From Parelaphostrongylus tenuis (Eukaryota; Nematoda; Chromadorea; Rhabditida; Metastrongylidae), in contig JAHQIW010004636.1 of the NCBI GenBank assembly GCA_019055375.1, positions 62,001 to 126,000 on the forward strand: a DNA stretch of 64,000 nt, in the 5' to 3' direction. Shown here in pieces: positions 59,301 through 64,000 of the stretch. The translations under genes were made by a program, and so were the position numbers. The number at the start of each line of letters is the position of its first letter. Within the stretch, counting starts at the first letter, position 1. The notes under the pieces are model-generated. The model worked only from the letters and a program-made list of their open reading frames with translations, ran no database searches and was not told the origin of the DNA.

Positions 59301-62300
59301 AAGCTTTCTAGATACATATCTCTATAGCCAAACTTTCCTTTTACCTAGGAAGAAATTTTTTGATTGGATTCGTTAGTTTATTCCATATAATTATACTGAA
59401 AAAACTATTATAAGTAATTTAAAAGATGATAGGTTAAGGGCTGCACAATGCCTTTTAGTTGATAAAGACTTTAATGCAAGCGAGTGATTACGGTGATATG
59501 GTAACCGACAGAGACTAGTACTTTATTTTTTCGAAAGATTAAATGAATAGAATTATGAGATACGATGTACAGGACGAAAAAGCACTTGAATTTTTAAGGA
59601 TACTCTTATCGGTGCAGAAAGTCTACTGGAGTATTTGTATGACTAAATTACTCAGTTCGTGCTACGTTGTGCCGGTCCTGGCCTCTTTTTCGTCAGGCTG
59701 TCTATATAAAAAAGAGCTCCAGGGCAAGTGGATGGTAGCGGTTGTATGAAAGAAACGTTACGTTCTTCACGGAGTTGTTATTCGTTCCTTGATATCTTGT
59801 GACTATACCAGGATTTTCAAACACTTATTTATCCTAAAAAGAACATGACAAGCAACTTTGTTTTGCTACGACGTTCTATTCATTTTGAAATGAAAACATA
59901 TTTTTAGAGGGGCTACGGCTGTTTATGTGTGGGCGAAATATCTTCATATGAGCCACTTTACTCCAGAAATGACCGCAAGGAAACAGTCACTCCAAGAAGC
60001 GTGCGAAACACGTTTCGTCTCCGAAGTAGCGATCCCATTGTTTCAACTTTACAGTGGATTTATCGGTCTTTCACATAGTAAGGTTTAGGTTTAAGAGGTG
60101 TTATACTGTCACAGAAGGATGGAATATCGCCGAAGAGACTTCCACAAAAGCTTTCATAGAAGAAAAAAGCGCCTTTGCCTTTAAAATCCGCATTTTTCCT
60201 GTGGGAAAAGTATGCTCCTGTAAAAAAAACATACCTTCAACCCTCATTTCACATTTTTATCACCTATTTGACGAGAATGTACTAGGTTGGAAAGAAAGTT
60301 TCCATCTTCTTGATGGGAATTTGGTCTTTACGCATGAATTGTGTGTGATTTTCATATCATTTGATAGATCTACTTCTAGCGCATCTATTGATATATAATT
60401 TGTCTATATCTTCTGCAGAATGGAATTGTCCAAGGAACAAAACGTTTGTTTACGAGTGCAAATTTGGTTCAAATGCGGCTGATGCTGCTCGCCGAATCAA
60501 CAAGGCTTGGGGCGACCGTACGGTTGGAAAATCAACAGTCCGCGAGCGATTTCGTGATTTCTAGGCCGGAAATGACGAGTTGACCGACAGTTCGAGACCC
60601 GGACGACCAATCGAACTCGATGATGAAGACTTGATTTCTGGTTTGGAAATAAGCCGTCATCAAGATCTCGTAAATTGGCAGTAGAGCGATCAGATCCCAA
60701 ACCTGGCGGACCGATGGCCAAAAGTGGTGGATAATGATGGCCTGTATCTTGAAGAATACTTGTTTTTGTTTGTTGTCTGAATATATGCATAAAATTGGAA
60801 TGTTACATCAAGGATGGAAACTTTCTTTCCAATTTCGTATACAAAACACGACATCTAAAGAACTTTTTGAAAAATGCTCAGTTGGCTCTCCAGCTAAGGG
60901 GGCGCTAGTGTACCAGTTGTCAACGTAGAGATTTAGTATGTCATCCATTAGGCTCATTACAACGTTTGTGAGTTATCCTACTGATCTGGGAATTGTGCCT
61001 GCACCTGCTCACAATATCGTAGCTCCCCTTCATCACTGTTTTCCAGCAAGTTACCAAGTAGACTTTTGAAGACTTTATCTGCAGGCATAACCAGACCTTT
61101 ACTCAGTATAATCTTTTAGGCTTGCTTCTTCGCTCAGAATCTGAATTAGCAGTTTTGCTACAGTCTGCAAAAAATTGGCCCAAATCATAACAATTTATCA
61201 CAATAGTATTCACAGTACACCTCCGCAAGTGAATCCATAGCCATTACCAACAACTCCTCAATGTCCACGGTTTTCTAAAGTGCATAATTACTTTGCAGAA
61301 TATATATACAACTCTAAGAATATACATTCCCTCGAATACCTATTGGCAATATATCTTCTAGCGAATGTGATATCATCATATTTTGTGGACTTGATATCAC
61401 AGCCTGTCCAAAACACTATCGAGGTGTAAGCCTTCTTCTAATCTGACAAGAACAGATATGTGCTCCTGAGAGTGAATGAAAATTGGTATGTTAGAACAAA
61501 GGGCAAACGAAAAATTTTCACTTCTTACTAGTTCTCCTAGAGCGCGATTTAGGCTTATTACCCAAAATTTCTCCGCAAAACACAAGTATCCGACTCCCTT
61601 GCATACTGTAATTGTAAATGATTCTGTGCGACTGTTCAGTGAAACAAGTTATGCAGAAGAGAAATTACTTGTAATTGCTTTAGCGTAGGAGGGTGGATGG
61701 GTCTTACAAGTAAGTATCCAAGTCAGTATGATGGTAACTATCGCAGACAAGTGTGGGTGGGACCAAGAGGATTTCGGTGTACTGTTAGGCGGTCACAACC
61801 CACTTATTTGGTCATTGTAGTCCTTCGGAAAGGTAGGAACTACGCATTGTACAGGAAACTGCGCTCGGGATATTCAACGAAATGAAACAAATGTGTAGAG
61901 CACATGTTTGGTGCGCGTGTTCAGTAACAACAGTCGTTGCGATAAATAATGTTTATAGTATGAAGTAAGTGGATATATAAAAAGTTAATATCCATAGAAT
62001 GGAAGAATAATTCTCTTTTATAATTCTATATAAGTCCCAACTCCTTTAATACAGTTTTTAGTTAGAAAAAAAAGTAATAGAAAGTTGTTCAGATTTGTCG
62101 TGGGACTGGCATCGCATCTAGTGTCATTGTTGACAAACCGTACACTGTTTTCTATTTTTCAATCACTATGATTTTTTTTGTTTTGTTTGGAATGTGGTAA
62201 TATCTAACTGAGAAACATATCAAATTTTCTTTGTACAATTTTTTTACAGTTGATTAGAGGTTAGCAACAGTGTGATTATGTAGCGAACGTGAAGATCTAC

Positions 62301-62730
62301 TTTACACGTAAAGATCATACATGCACTAAAAGTTTATGAGGGTGTAGAAGAAATTGTGAGGGATCAAAATAATACAAGAAACCTGAAAAGTGTTCCAAGA
62401 CACTGAGGAAAAACTCAATTAAATAACGTAAATCGCGAATCGCGCTGCGAGCTGCAATCTCTGCTGCCGTCCTCATGGGTTTATAATTATTTTAGCAGTT
62501 TGCAGATTAAGTGCAATTTTCCAATTAATTCATGTGTGTAAAAGTAGCACTTATTACTTCAAGAGAGATACAAGAATAACAAAATTGGAGATAACATTTT
62601 TACGTGATTTTCCAGTAGATGTAATTAATTCGCCTGTCATTATTTCTAGGATGATAACGTGCCTAAGAAGAAGACTCGTCGCGTTATCACCACTGGCTCA
62701 TCTTCATCGTCTTCGGAAGACAGTGAGTAA
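33223..62730 (+). CDS. ints-3: Integrator complex subunit 3
   Basis: Twenty-seven exons join in phase to 1116 residues plus stop (human INTS3 is about 1040). Similarity runs in order along the whole length. Diagnostic stretches: [17 protein letters not shown] and [20 protein letters not shown] (N-terminal repeats), [120 protein letters not shown] and an acidic/serine tail. INTS3 is a nuclear helical-repeat scaffold. In animals it belongs to Integrator (snRNA 3'-end processing, transcription attenuation), and with SSB proteins and INIP it forms the SOSS complex acting at DNA breaks. The gene fills 29.5 kb because of repeat-laden introns, up to 4.2 kb. ATG 33223 opens the first exon; an upstream non-coding exon is possible. 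The exons look intact, so the gene is probably functional. Confidence 0.93.
33860..33950. repeat. ATGT/ACAT-rich microsatellite
   Basis: Imperfect CATATGTATGTG units in INTS3 intron 3. Confidence 0.75.
34026..34610. mobile_element. TIR element family X, copy 1
   Basis: Starts TTAGTAATCATTCGAAAGCT and shares the internal blocks TAGCATACAAA, GAGGAAATC-like, GGTCTTTCCAGAAAT and CGAATGATTACTAATAG with copies at 38746 and 49333. Its right end is diverged. Non-coding. Confidence 0.55.
34820..34955. repeat. ATGT/ACAT-rich microsatellite
   Basis: Units of GTATGTATGTAGG, CATATGTGTATA and ACATACGTA. The overlapping frames on both strands are artefacts. Confidence 0.8.
35200..35325. repeat. AT and ATGTGT microsatellite
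   Basis: Two (TA)n runs at 35261-35280 and 35292-35322, preceded by CATATGTATG units. Confidence 0.85.
36388..36425 (-). repeat. Penelope-type hammerhead-like fragment
   Basis: Minus strand: CTGAAAA, AGGCGAGATTCGTC, GAAAC, GTTAGCC. It shares CGAAACGTTAGCC with 15620 and 45640. The core is altered, so it is a fossil. Confidence 0.35.
37047..37082 (-). repeat. SINE family A head fragment
   Basis: Complement of the box A region (ATGTAGCGCAGTGATTAGAG) only, inserted next to a microsatellite. Confidence 0.55.
37085..37210. repeat. TATATGTA/CATACATA microsatellite
   Basis: Alternating AT-rich units in INTS3 intron 3, immediately after the SINE fragment and 120 bases before exon 4. Confidence 0.85.
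37330..40662 (+). CDS. ints-3: INTS3 exons 4-9
   Basis: Exons 37330-37410, 37513-37685, 38036-38070, 39975-40088, 40215-40354 and 40519-40662. Exon 6 is only 35 bp and its acceptor GTTAG at 38031-38035 is chosen because it alone keeps the frame, giving [13 protein letters not shown] into LFGRELLL. Exons 8 and 9 end FEWFSNT and LTTIPPN. Confidence 0.88.
37765..37970 (-). mobile_element. Degenerate SINE, family A
   Basis: Retains GCCATGCATTCAAT, ATTGAATATTTATCTGGC and, near 37960, the complement of the box A region. Strongly diverged; lies between INTS3 exons 5 and 6. Confidence 0.45.
38095..38240 (-). pseudogene. Mariner transposase C-terminus and terminal repeat
   Basis: On the minus strand, 38236 to 38173 reads [18 protein letters not shown] and stop, the characteristic end of mariner transposases (RW.K.+...G.YFE). 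Beyond it, ATTGGAAAGAAATTTGTGGG at about 38101-38120 resembles a mariner terminal repeat. The catalytic core is not visible and the other end was not found. It starts about 25 bases after INTS3 exon 6. Confidence 0.55.
38602..38645 (-). ncRNA. Hammerhead ribozyme, apparently intact (H4)
   Basis: Minus strand, in order: GCCCGA (stem I, 5' side), CTGATGA (core), GACTGTCAAGGTC (stem II: G-C, A-T, C-G plus a T-G wobble, 5-nt loop), GAAA (core), ACACGTGT overlapping the GAAA end (self-complementary helix III), A as the cleavage nucleotide (triplet GTA), and TCGGGC (stem I, 3' side, six perfect pairs with GCCCGA). Every conserved hammerhead base is present. The predicted cut is between 38608 and 38607. 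The palindromic helix III suggests activity as a dimer, as described for animal retrozymes and Penelope-type hammerheads. It lies in INTS3 intron 6, antisense to the gene. Confidence 0.8.
38746..39377. mobile_element. TIR element family X, copy 2
   Basis: Left end AGTAATCATTTGAAAGCTCAA ATCTCTGGCCA; right end is its complement with some changes (TGGCTAACGAG..., ATTCGAATGATTACT reversed). About 630 bp, no transposase. The internal GGTCTTTCCAGAAAATAAGC block is shared with copies 1 and 3. The superfamily is not determined. Confidence 0.65.
39547..39785 (+). mobile_element. tRNA-derived SINE, family A, 5' truncated
   Basis: Begins at GCGCTCATGGCTCACCAAGCC, after the tRNA-like head, and ends GATTGATCAACGCCGAGAGC TTTA. 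5' truncation is expected of LINE-mobilised SINEs. It lies about 190 bases before INTS3 exon 7. Confidence 0.75.
40900..41065 (+). mobile_element. SINE fragment, family B-like
   Basis: Shares TCGGCTATTCCCGAGAT and CATCCATGAAGAAGACGAAG with the 9440-9740 and 52980-53060 copies. The head is missing. Confidence 0.45.
41150..41480 (-). mobile_element. Hammerhead-bearing dispersed repeat, copy H5
   Basis: In minus orientation it contains GAAAACACTCGAAACAAAA, CACACAGGATTGACAAAAGA, the hammerhead and CTCTATAAGTCAG. It is followed by copy H6 in the opposite orientation; the GCATGTCATGTG block appears in both. Confidence 0.6.
41205..41247 (-). ncRNA. Hammerhead ribozyme with cleavage-site lesion (H5)
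   Basis: Stem I (GCCCGA/TCGGGC, six pairs), core CTGACGA...GAAA and stem II (GAC TGCAAA GTC) are perfect, but helix III is CACGTAA instead of CACGTGT. The U16.1 equivalent is A, so the GTA triplet is lost. Expected to fold but not cut. Confidence 0.65.
41490..41672 (+). mobile_element. Hammerhead-bearing dispersed repeat, copy H6
   Basis: Hammerhead region 41516-41556 reads TTGACGG (core damaged), GACTGCAAGGTC (stem II intact), GAAACACGTTAATCGGGC. It is followed by the family block CATGCGTGGCTCAAAAATGA. Confidence 0.5.
42370..42520 (+). repeat. Penelope-type repeat fragment
   Basis: Contains GATTCGAGTCCAGTGGAG and GAAGAAGACGAATGGG CCGAAATGTTAGCC, related to 15520-15660. A degenerate hammerhead-like 3' half only. 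Confidence 0.35.
43007..43045 (-). ncRNA. Hammerhead ribozyme core, stem I lost (family 2)
   Basis: Minus strand: CTGACGA, stem II GAC-GGAA-GTC, GAAA, palindromic helix III ACGTACGT and GTA triplet, all intact. The flanks do not pair as stem I (GCGACG against TACCGTT), so it may be inactive alone or may use another partner strand. Confidence 0.55.
43857..44368 (+). CDS. ints-3: INTS3 exons 10-11
   Basis: Exons 43857-44021 ([10 protein letters not shown] ... LLEYVCR) and 44280-44368 ([10 protein letters not shown] ... VHDYYGG). They correspond to the human region around LALFYDWLFF...LLDFMCR and the following helix. The introns on both sides are long (3.2 and 4.2 kb). Confidence 0.9.
44675..44900 (-). 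mobile_element. tRNA-derived SINE, family B
   Basis: Head in reverse GGGAGCGGTGCGGCCAAATG at about 44895; the body contains CTTGAACGTCGTAGAATTCTG (plus strand). It lies in INTS3 intron 11. Confidence 0.7.
45560..46160 (-). pseudogene. Penelope-like GIY-YIG remnant, left arm of inverted pair
   Basis: The minus strand carries a decayed GIY-YIG C-terminus (ending near [11 protein letters not shown]) and downstream repeat sequence including a GACGAAGCC...GCCGAAACGTTAGCC hammerhead-like element at about 45630-45665. It is the mirror image of 46600-47215 (shared GGAGGGGAGAATGCCTGAAC). Stops and frameshifts; non-functional. Confidence 0.6.
46600..47215 (+). pseudogene. Penelope-like GIY-YIG remnant, right arm of inverted pair
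   Basis: The plus strand reads [38 protein letters not shown] then KTTLDRHQR, a GIY-YIG nuclease start with the usual preceding Cys cluster, followed by frameshifted C-terminal sequence. The downstream repeat matches the left arm, but a block of about 35 bases covering the hammerhead-like motif is missing near 47165. Confidence 0.65.
48551..52230 (+). CDS. ints-3: INTS3 exons 12-17
   Basis: Exons 48551-48721, 48832-49108, 49138-49223, 50182-50275, 51835-52004 and 52122-52230. Exon 12 has [10 protein letters not shown] and a proline-rich end. Exon 13 is the acidic, poorly conserved linker. Exon 16 holds the conserved [10 protein letters not shown]. The exon 12 donor is placed at AAA|GTTGGT and the exon 15 acceptor at CAGAG| because these keep the frame. 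Confidence 0.85.
48862..49035 (+). other. INTS3 acidic linker (within exon 13)
   Basis: Part of exon 13. Rich in Lys/Glu/Asp ([20 protein letters not shown]), then [18 protein letters not shown], which corresponds to the human REFRFHPIKET segment. Probably flexible and nuclear. Confidence 0.6.
49333..49956. mobile_element. TIR element family X, copy 3
   Basis: Left end GTTAGTAATCATTCGAGAAC TTAAATCTCTGG is the complement, with few changes, of the right end (CCAGAGATTTAACGTTTTGA ATGATTACTAAC). About 620 bp, no transposase. It lies in INTS3 intron 14. Confidence 0.7.
50385..50585. mobile_element. Fold-back MITE, family Y, copy 1
   Basis: Arms of about 65 bp: ACGGTCTCTGCATCTCTAAC, TGGAAACTTTGA, CGGTCTGCTCCAC on the left; mirrored on the right (GTGGAGCAGACTATCAAAGT, TTCCACCTAGAGATGCAGAG, CCACGGT). 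Lies in INTS3 intron 15. Confidence 0.65.
50955..51190 (-). mobile_element. tRNA-derived SINE, family B
   Basis: Head in reverse GGGTGTCGTGGCCAAGTAG at about 51183; body with GGCCCACGTGCGCCGCG and CTTGAATGACGTTGATGCTG. Lies in INTS3 intron 15. Confidence 0.7.
52540..52725. mobile_element. Fold-back MITE, family Y, copy 2
   Basis: Left arm ACGGACCTAACTCTCTGCATC, right arm GACGTAGAGGGTTGAGTGAA; inner arms GTTTAACAATGGCGT and ACGTTATTGTTAGGCGCAAAC. More diverged than the copy at 50385. Lies in INTS3 intron 17. Confidence 0.5.
52865..53065 (-). mobile_element. Degenerate SINE, family A/B mosaic
   Basis: The first half matches the family A 3' part (CTTGGCGCTCATCAATCCTTG, GCGCCATGCCTTCG); the second half matches family B (CTGGCTATTCTCGAGATTGC, GACGTTCATGAAGAAG). 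Confidence 0.5.
53515..53660 (-). mobile_element. tRNA-derived SINE, family C
   Basis: Reversed head GAGCGTCGGTAGTGATGGTT AGCATACGCTCCC with a box B change (GGTTCAGATATCGG). Followed by GCGTTGTCTGCCAACAGCCA, also found at 55120. Confidence 0.6.
53745..54078. mobile_element. Palindromic pair of family C SINE units
   Basis: The left arm 53745-53886 and right arm about 53930-54078 are inverted copies: TAAATTCTTTCTATTTT, GCCACTTGCAGTGGTATAAT and AATATGTGGAGTACTGTGC are all mirrored on the right. Each arm contains a tRNA-like unit; the right one (53916-53987) can fold a 7-bp acceptor stem and a CTGGG/CCCGG T-arm but has no good anticodon stem. The right arm ends 14 bases before INTS3 exon 18. Confidence 0.75.
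54093..56943 (+). CDS. ints-3: INTS3 exons 18-20
   Basis: Exons 54093-54191 ([10 protein letters not shown] ... LLTADLQ), 54833-54922 ([10 protein letters not shown] ... EAGASAS) and 56876-56943 ([10 protein letters not shown] ... IGEII). Phases 0, 0 and 2 at their ends. The acceptor of exon 18 lies 14 bases after a large inverted repeat. Confidence 0.88.
54375..54605 (+). mobile_element. tRNA-derived SINE, family B-like
   Basis: Head GGCGATGGCGGAGTGGCTGA TGGTGC (tRNA-Leu/Ser type), tail GTGATACGGTCAAATAAAGTC. Lies in INTS3 intron 18. Confidence 0.6.
54990..55350 (-). mobile_element. Family C SINE units, minus orientation
   Basis: Two units: about 54990-55165 with full head (GTCGGTGGTGCAAACGGTTT in reverse, GGTTCAAATCCCGG box B) and 55265-55350 with only the box B side. 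The flank GTTATCTGTCAACAGCCAAC and the block TTATTCAACCGCCTACTGTG recur inverted at 55670-55690 and 55850-55865. Confidence 0.6.
55375..55530 (-). mobile_element. Hammerhead-bearing repeat, copy H7
   Basis: Minus orientation. The hammerhead at 55475-55518 keeps stem II (GTCC GTAA GGAC), GAAA, ACACGTGT and GTA, but the CTGATGA core reads TTGTCGA. Dead copy. It is inserted between two inverted SINE units. Confidence 0.5.
55665..55870 (+). mobile_element. Family C SINE unit, plus orientation
   Basis: GCGTCGGTGGTGCAACGGTT as box A region, GGTTCGAATCTCGG as box B, tail GTTTTTGCACACCACTCTGC. Inverted partner of 54990-55350. The 107-codon frame ending here is not a gene. Confidence 0.6.
57440..57785 (+). 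repeat. Degenerate SINE-like sequence
   Basis: The 3' portion (CATTCAATCACCCA, GCGCATC, GGTTGATCCACGCTGAACGC) matches the end of family A in plus orientation. Upstream is diverged. It lies directly before INTS3 exon 21. Confidence 0.4.
57829..59298 (+). CDS. ints-3: INTS3 exons 21-26
   Basis: Exons 57829-57926, 57995-58105, 58269-58354, 58473-58622, 58685-58824 and 59124-59298. They encode [40 protein letters not shown] and the helical C-terminal domain that in other species contacts INTS6 and dimerises. The intron after exon 23 has a GC donor (AAG|GCAAGT). Exon 21 uses a TTTAAG acceptor. Confidence 0.88.
59299..60279. other. INTS3 last intron, unassigned part
   Basis: Within the 3.35-kb last intron. 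No exon or named repeat before the mariner derivative. Confidence 0.4.
60284..60838 (+). mobile_element. Mariner element, internally deleted, with both terminal repeats
   Basis: Terminal inverted repeats TTGGAAAGAAAGTTTCCATC (60287-60306) and its exact complement (about 60813-60832). ATG 60420 opens MELSKEQN, the typical mariner start; after a frameshift come [20 protein letters not shown], then [13 protein letters not shown], stop, AGNDEL..SSRPGRP, the helix-turn-helix region with the GRP linker. The C-terminus [12 protein letters not shown] sits near the 3' repeat. The DDD catalytic domain is deleted (about 0.55 kb against 1.3 kb). Related to the bandit/Hsmar-type mariners known from hookworms. 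Confidence 0.85.
62650..62730 (+). CDS. ints-3: INTS3 exon 27 (last)
   Basis: [16 protein letters not shown], six serines, EDSE and stop, after acceptor TTTCTAG. A basic patch then an acidic/serine tail ends other INTS3 proteins too. The stop overlaps a donor-like GTGAGTAAGT, so a further exon cannot be excluded. No AATAAA was found close downstream. Confidence 0.75.
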   Translation, partial: DDNVPKKKTRRVITTGSSSSSSEDSE

Positions 62731-63730
62731 GTATGTAACATTTTTCGGCAGGCTGCAGCGGGCGGGCTTGTTACGAGCAATTGGCCCAGGACGACTGAAG
62801 CTTGGTCGGTCTTCGTTCACCAGTGTCTGATGCCTCGTTTCATGTCATGCTGCTTTTCGACTTTCCGTTATTACCCTGTCATCGTGCCCATCTCATCGTT
62901 TTTCCTTTCTCCTCTCACTCTCGTCTAACCACCGCTCACTTCCGATCTCCAGTGCAGTCGACTGTCTCTTTTCTGATGTTTTGTAAAGGCATATTTTTTC
63001 CACGTTAAATACAACTGTTCACATTCTAAAGACCGTTTCAAACCTCAACGAATCAATATTTTTTTATGATTTAGTTGACGTGATATTGATAAAATACTCT
63101 ACTTGACTGAAGTTTCATAAAGCCAATGACTCGAGTCGATTATCCACACACATTCGTTCTCGTAGTAGAATTGTCTTAGGTTTTGGTTGTTCCTTCGTTT
63201 TTTTTTCCTCATCGATCATTTACAATTGTTCATATATACTACCTATGGTAGTAAGCCTTTACATTTTGCACGCTGCATAAGATAGTGCTGATCATTGAGA
63301 GAATATCCAGATGATTTCAGGACTGCCTTAACACTAATTTTCACATTGATGTTTTGTTAGCATACGTTGTATAGTTTTACTCTGGAAAACTTTATCGGGT
63401 CGAAGAAGTGTGTAATACACATGGTGTGTTATATTTGTATGTATCTAACCTGGTAATATACTTGTTCCAGTGAAGGTCATAATGTAAACGTGTGACGTTG
63501 TTATGCGGAAACTGATAAATTGACATGCTAAATCTATATGTAGTCGAAGAGTTCGTGATATTTGTTTAGAAATTCAGAAACCTAAAAAACTGCATGAGTT
63601 TTGTTCAAGACTTCCTCTAATTATCAATACAATGAAAATATCAATTATGAACTGCATAATTGAATAATAGCTGTGAAAGTGCAGAACACTCCAGATTCCT
63701 AGGTAACATGCGATATACTGTATCTGAGAT
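62731..63730. other. Downstream of INTS3; no gene recognised
   Basis: 3' flank with T-rich stretches. No canonical AATAAA in the first few hundred bases and no further INTS3-like exon. Confidence 0.35.
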
Positions 63731-63738
63731 GATTATAC

Positions 63739-63950
63739 CTATACCAGCACAGTGATTGAAAGCTGCTTAGCAAGAGGAGGGGTGTGACGGCGGCAGTGAT
63801 GCCGATGGTAACGAGTACGGTGTATCCCTTCGAGGTCGAGAAAGTGGTGACCATAATTGGGTGGGAGCAGTTCACTATTTACATCGTGGCAAGAACACTC
63901 TAACCCGGCTATCTCAGGATTACACAGAGAATTGACTCCTATCAACATTC
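63739..63950. other. GC-richer open segment, possible exon of a neighbouring gene
   Basis: All frames examined on the two strands stay open over about 150 bases and the composition differs from the flanks. I cannot choose strand or product. It runs close to the window edge, where the next gene may begin. Confidence 0.2.
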
Positions 63951-64000
63951 CACGACATGCGTGACGACAAAATTCTCAAAGAGCACCGGTTTCACTTCAA

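Noticed and set aside
59091..59317. Two minus-strand frames of 65-67 codons
   Set aside because: Antisense of INTS3 exon 26 and its serine-rich run.
1..64000. CRISPR arrays, bacterial operons, rRNA genes
   Set aside because: No regularly spaced direct repeats, no bacterial gene structure and no rRNA-like sequence; the window is eukaryotic.

Overview
This is nuclear DNA of a nematode, most likely a strongylid parasite related to hookworms. The evidence is AT-rich sequence, long repeat-filled introns, nematode-type splice sites (TTTCAG or TTAAG acceptors, GTAAGT-like donors), a probable trans-splice acceptor just before a start codon, and dense tRNA-derived SINEs, mariner remnants and Penelope-type GIY-YIG fragments. 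The clade assignment is inference. No bacterial, organellar or viral gene was seen. Most of the longest open reading frames in the window are not genes; they lie in SINEs, inverted repeats or microsatellites. The real genes are made of short exons.

Three multi-exon genes can be rebuilt with every junction in phase. (1) On the minus strand, 14128 down to 6707, is the PH domain and following helical region of a FAPP-type (PLEKHA3/PLEKHA8) PtdIns4P-binding protein: five exons and 212 codons so far, with the 3' end not found. (2) On the plus strand, 20637-30867, is a complete 14-exon gene for a 543-residue protein. It has two N-terminal zinc-finger-like units, a stretch resembling the C-terminal part of a transposon integrase, an SH3-like GDKVYL segment, a Cys cluster and a SUMO-interaction-like motif; I read it as a domesticated integrase. 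(3) On the plus strand, 33223-62730, is a complete 27-exon gene for Integrator complex subunit 3 (INTS3), 1116 residues, spread over 29.5 kb because its introns are full of mobile elements. Orphan exon candidates lie at 16311-16694 (-), 18084-18194 (+) and 20351-20438 (+).

The rest is repeats: at least three tRNA-derived SINE families, several terminal-inverted-repeat (TIR) DNA transposons or MITEs, mariner deletion derivatives, Penelope-like remnants including a head-to-head pair at 45.6-47.2 kb, and AT/ATGT microsatellites.

The most interesting non-coding signal is a dispersed repeat carrying a hammerhead ribozyme. The copy at 38602-38645 (minus strand) has the full CTGATGA...GAAA core, a 6-bp stem I, a paired stem II, a GTA cleavage triplet and a palindromic 8-nt helix III (ACACGTGT). 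Other copies in the window carry recognisable lesions. This fits a metazoan retrozyme-like or Penelope-associated family that relies on dimeric hammerheads, sitting inside INTS3 introns and between genes.
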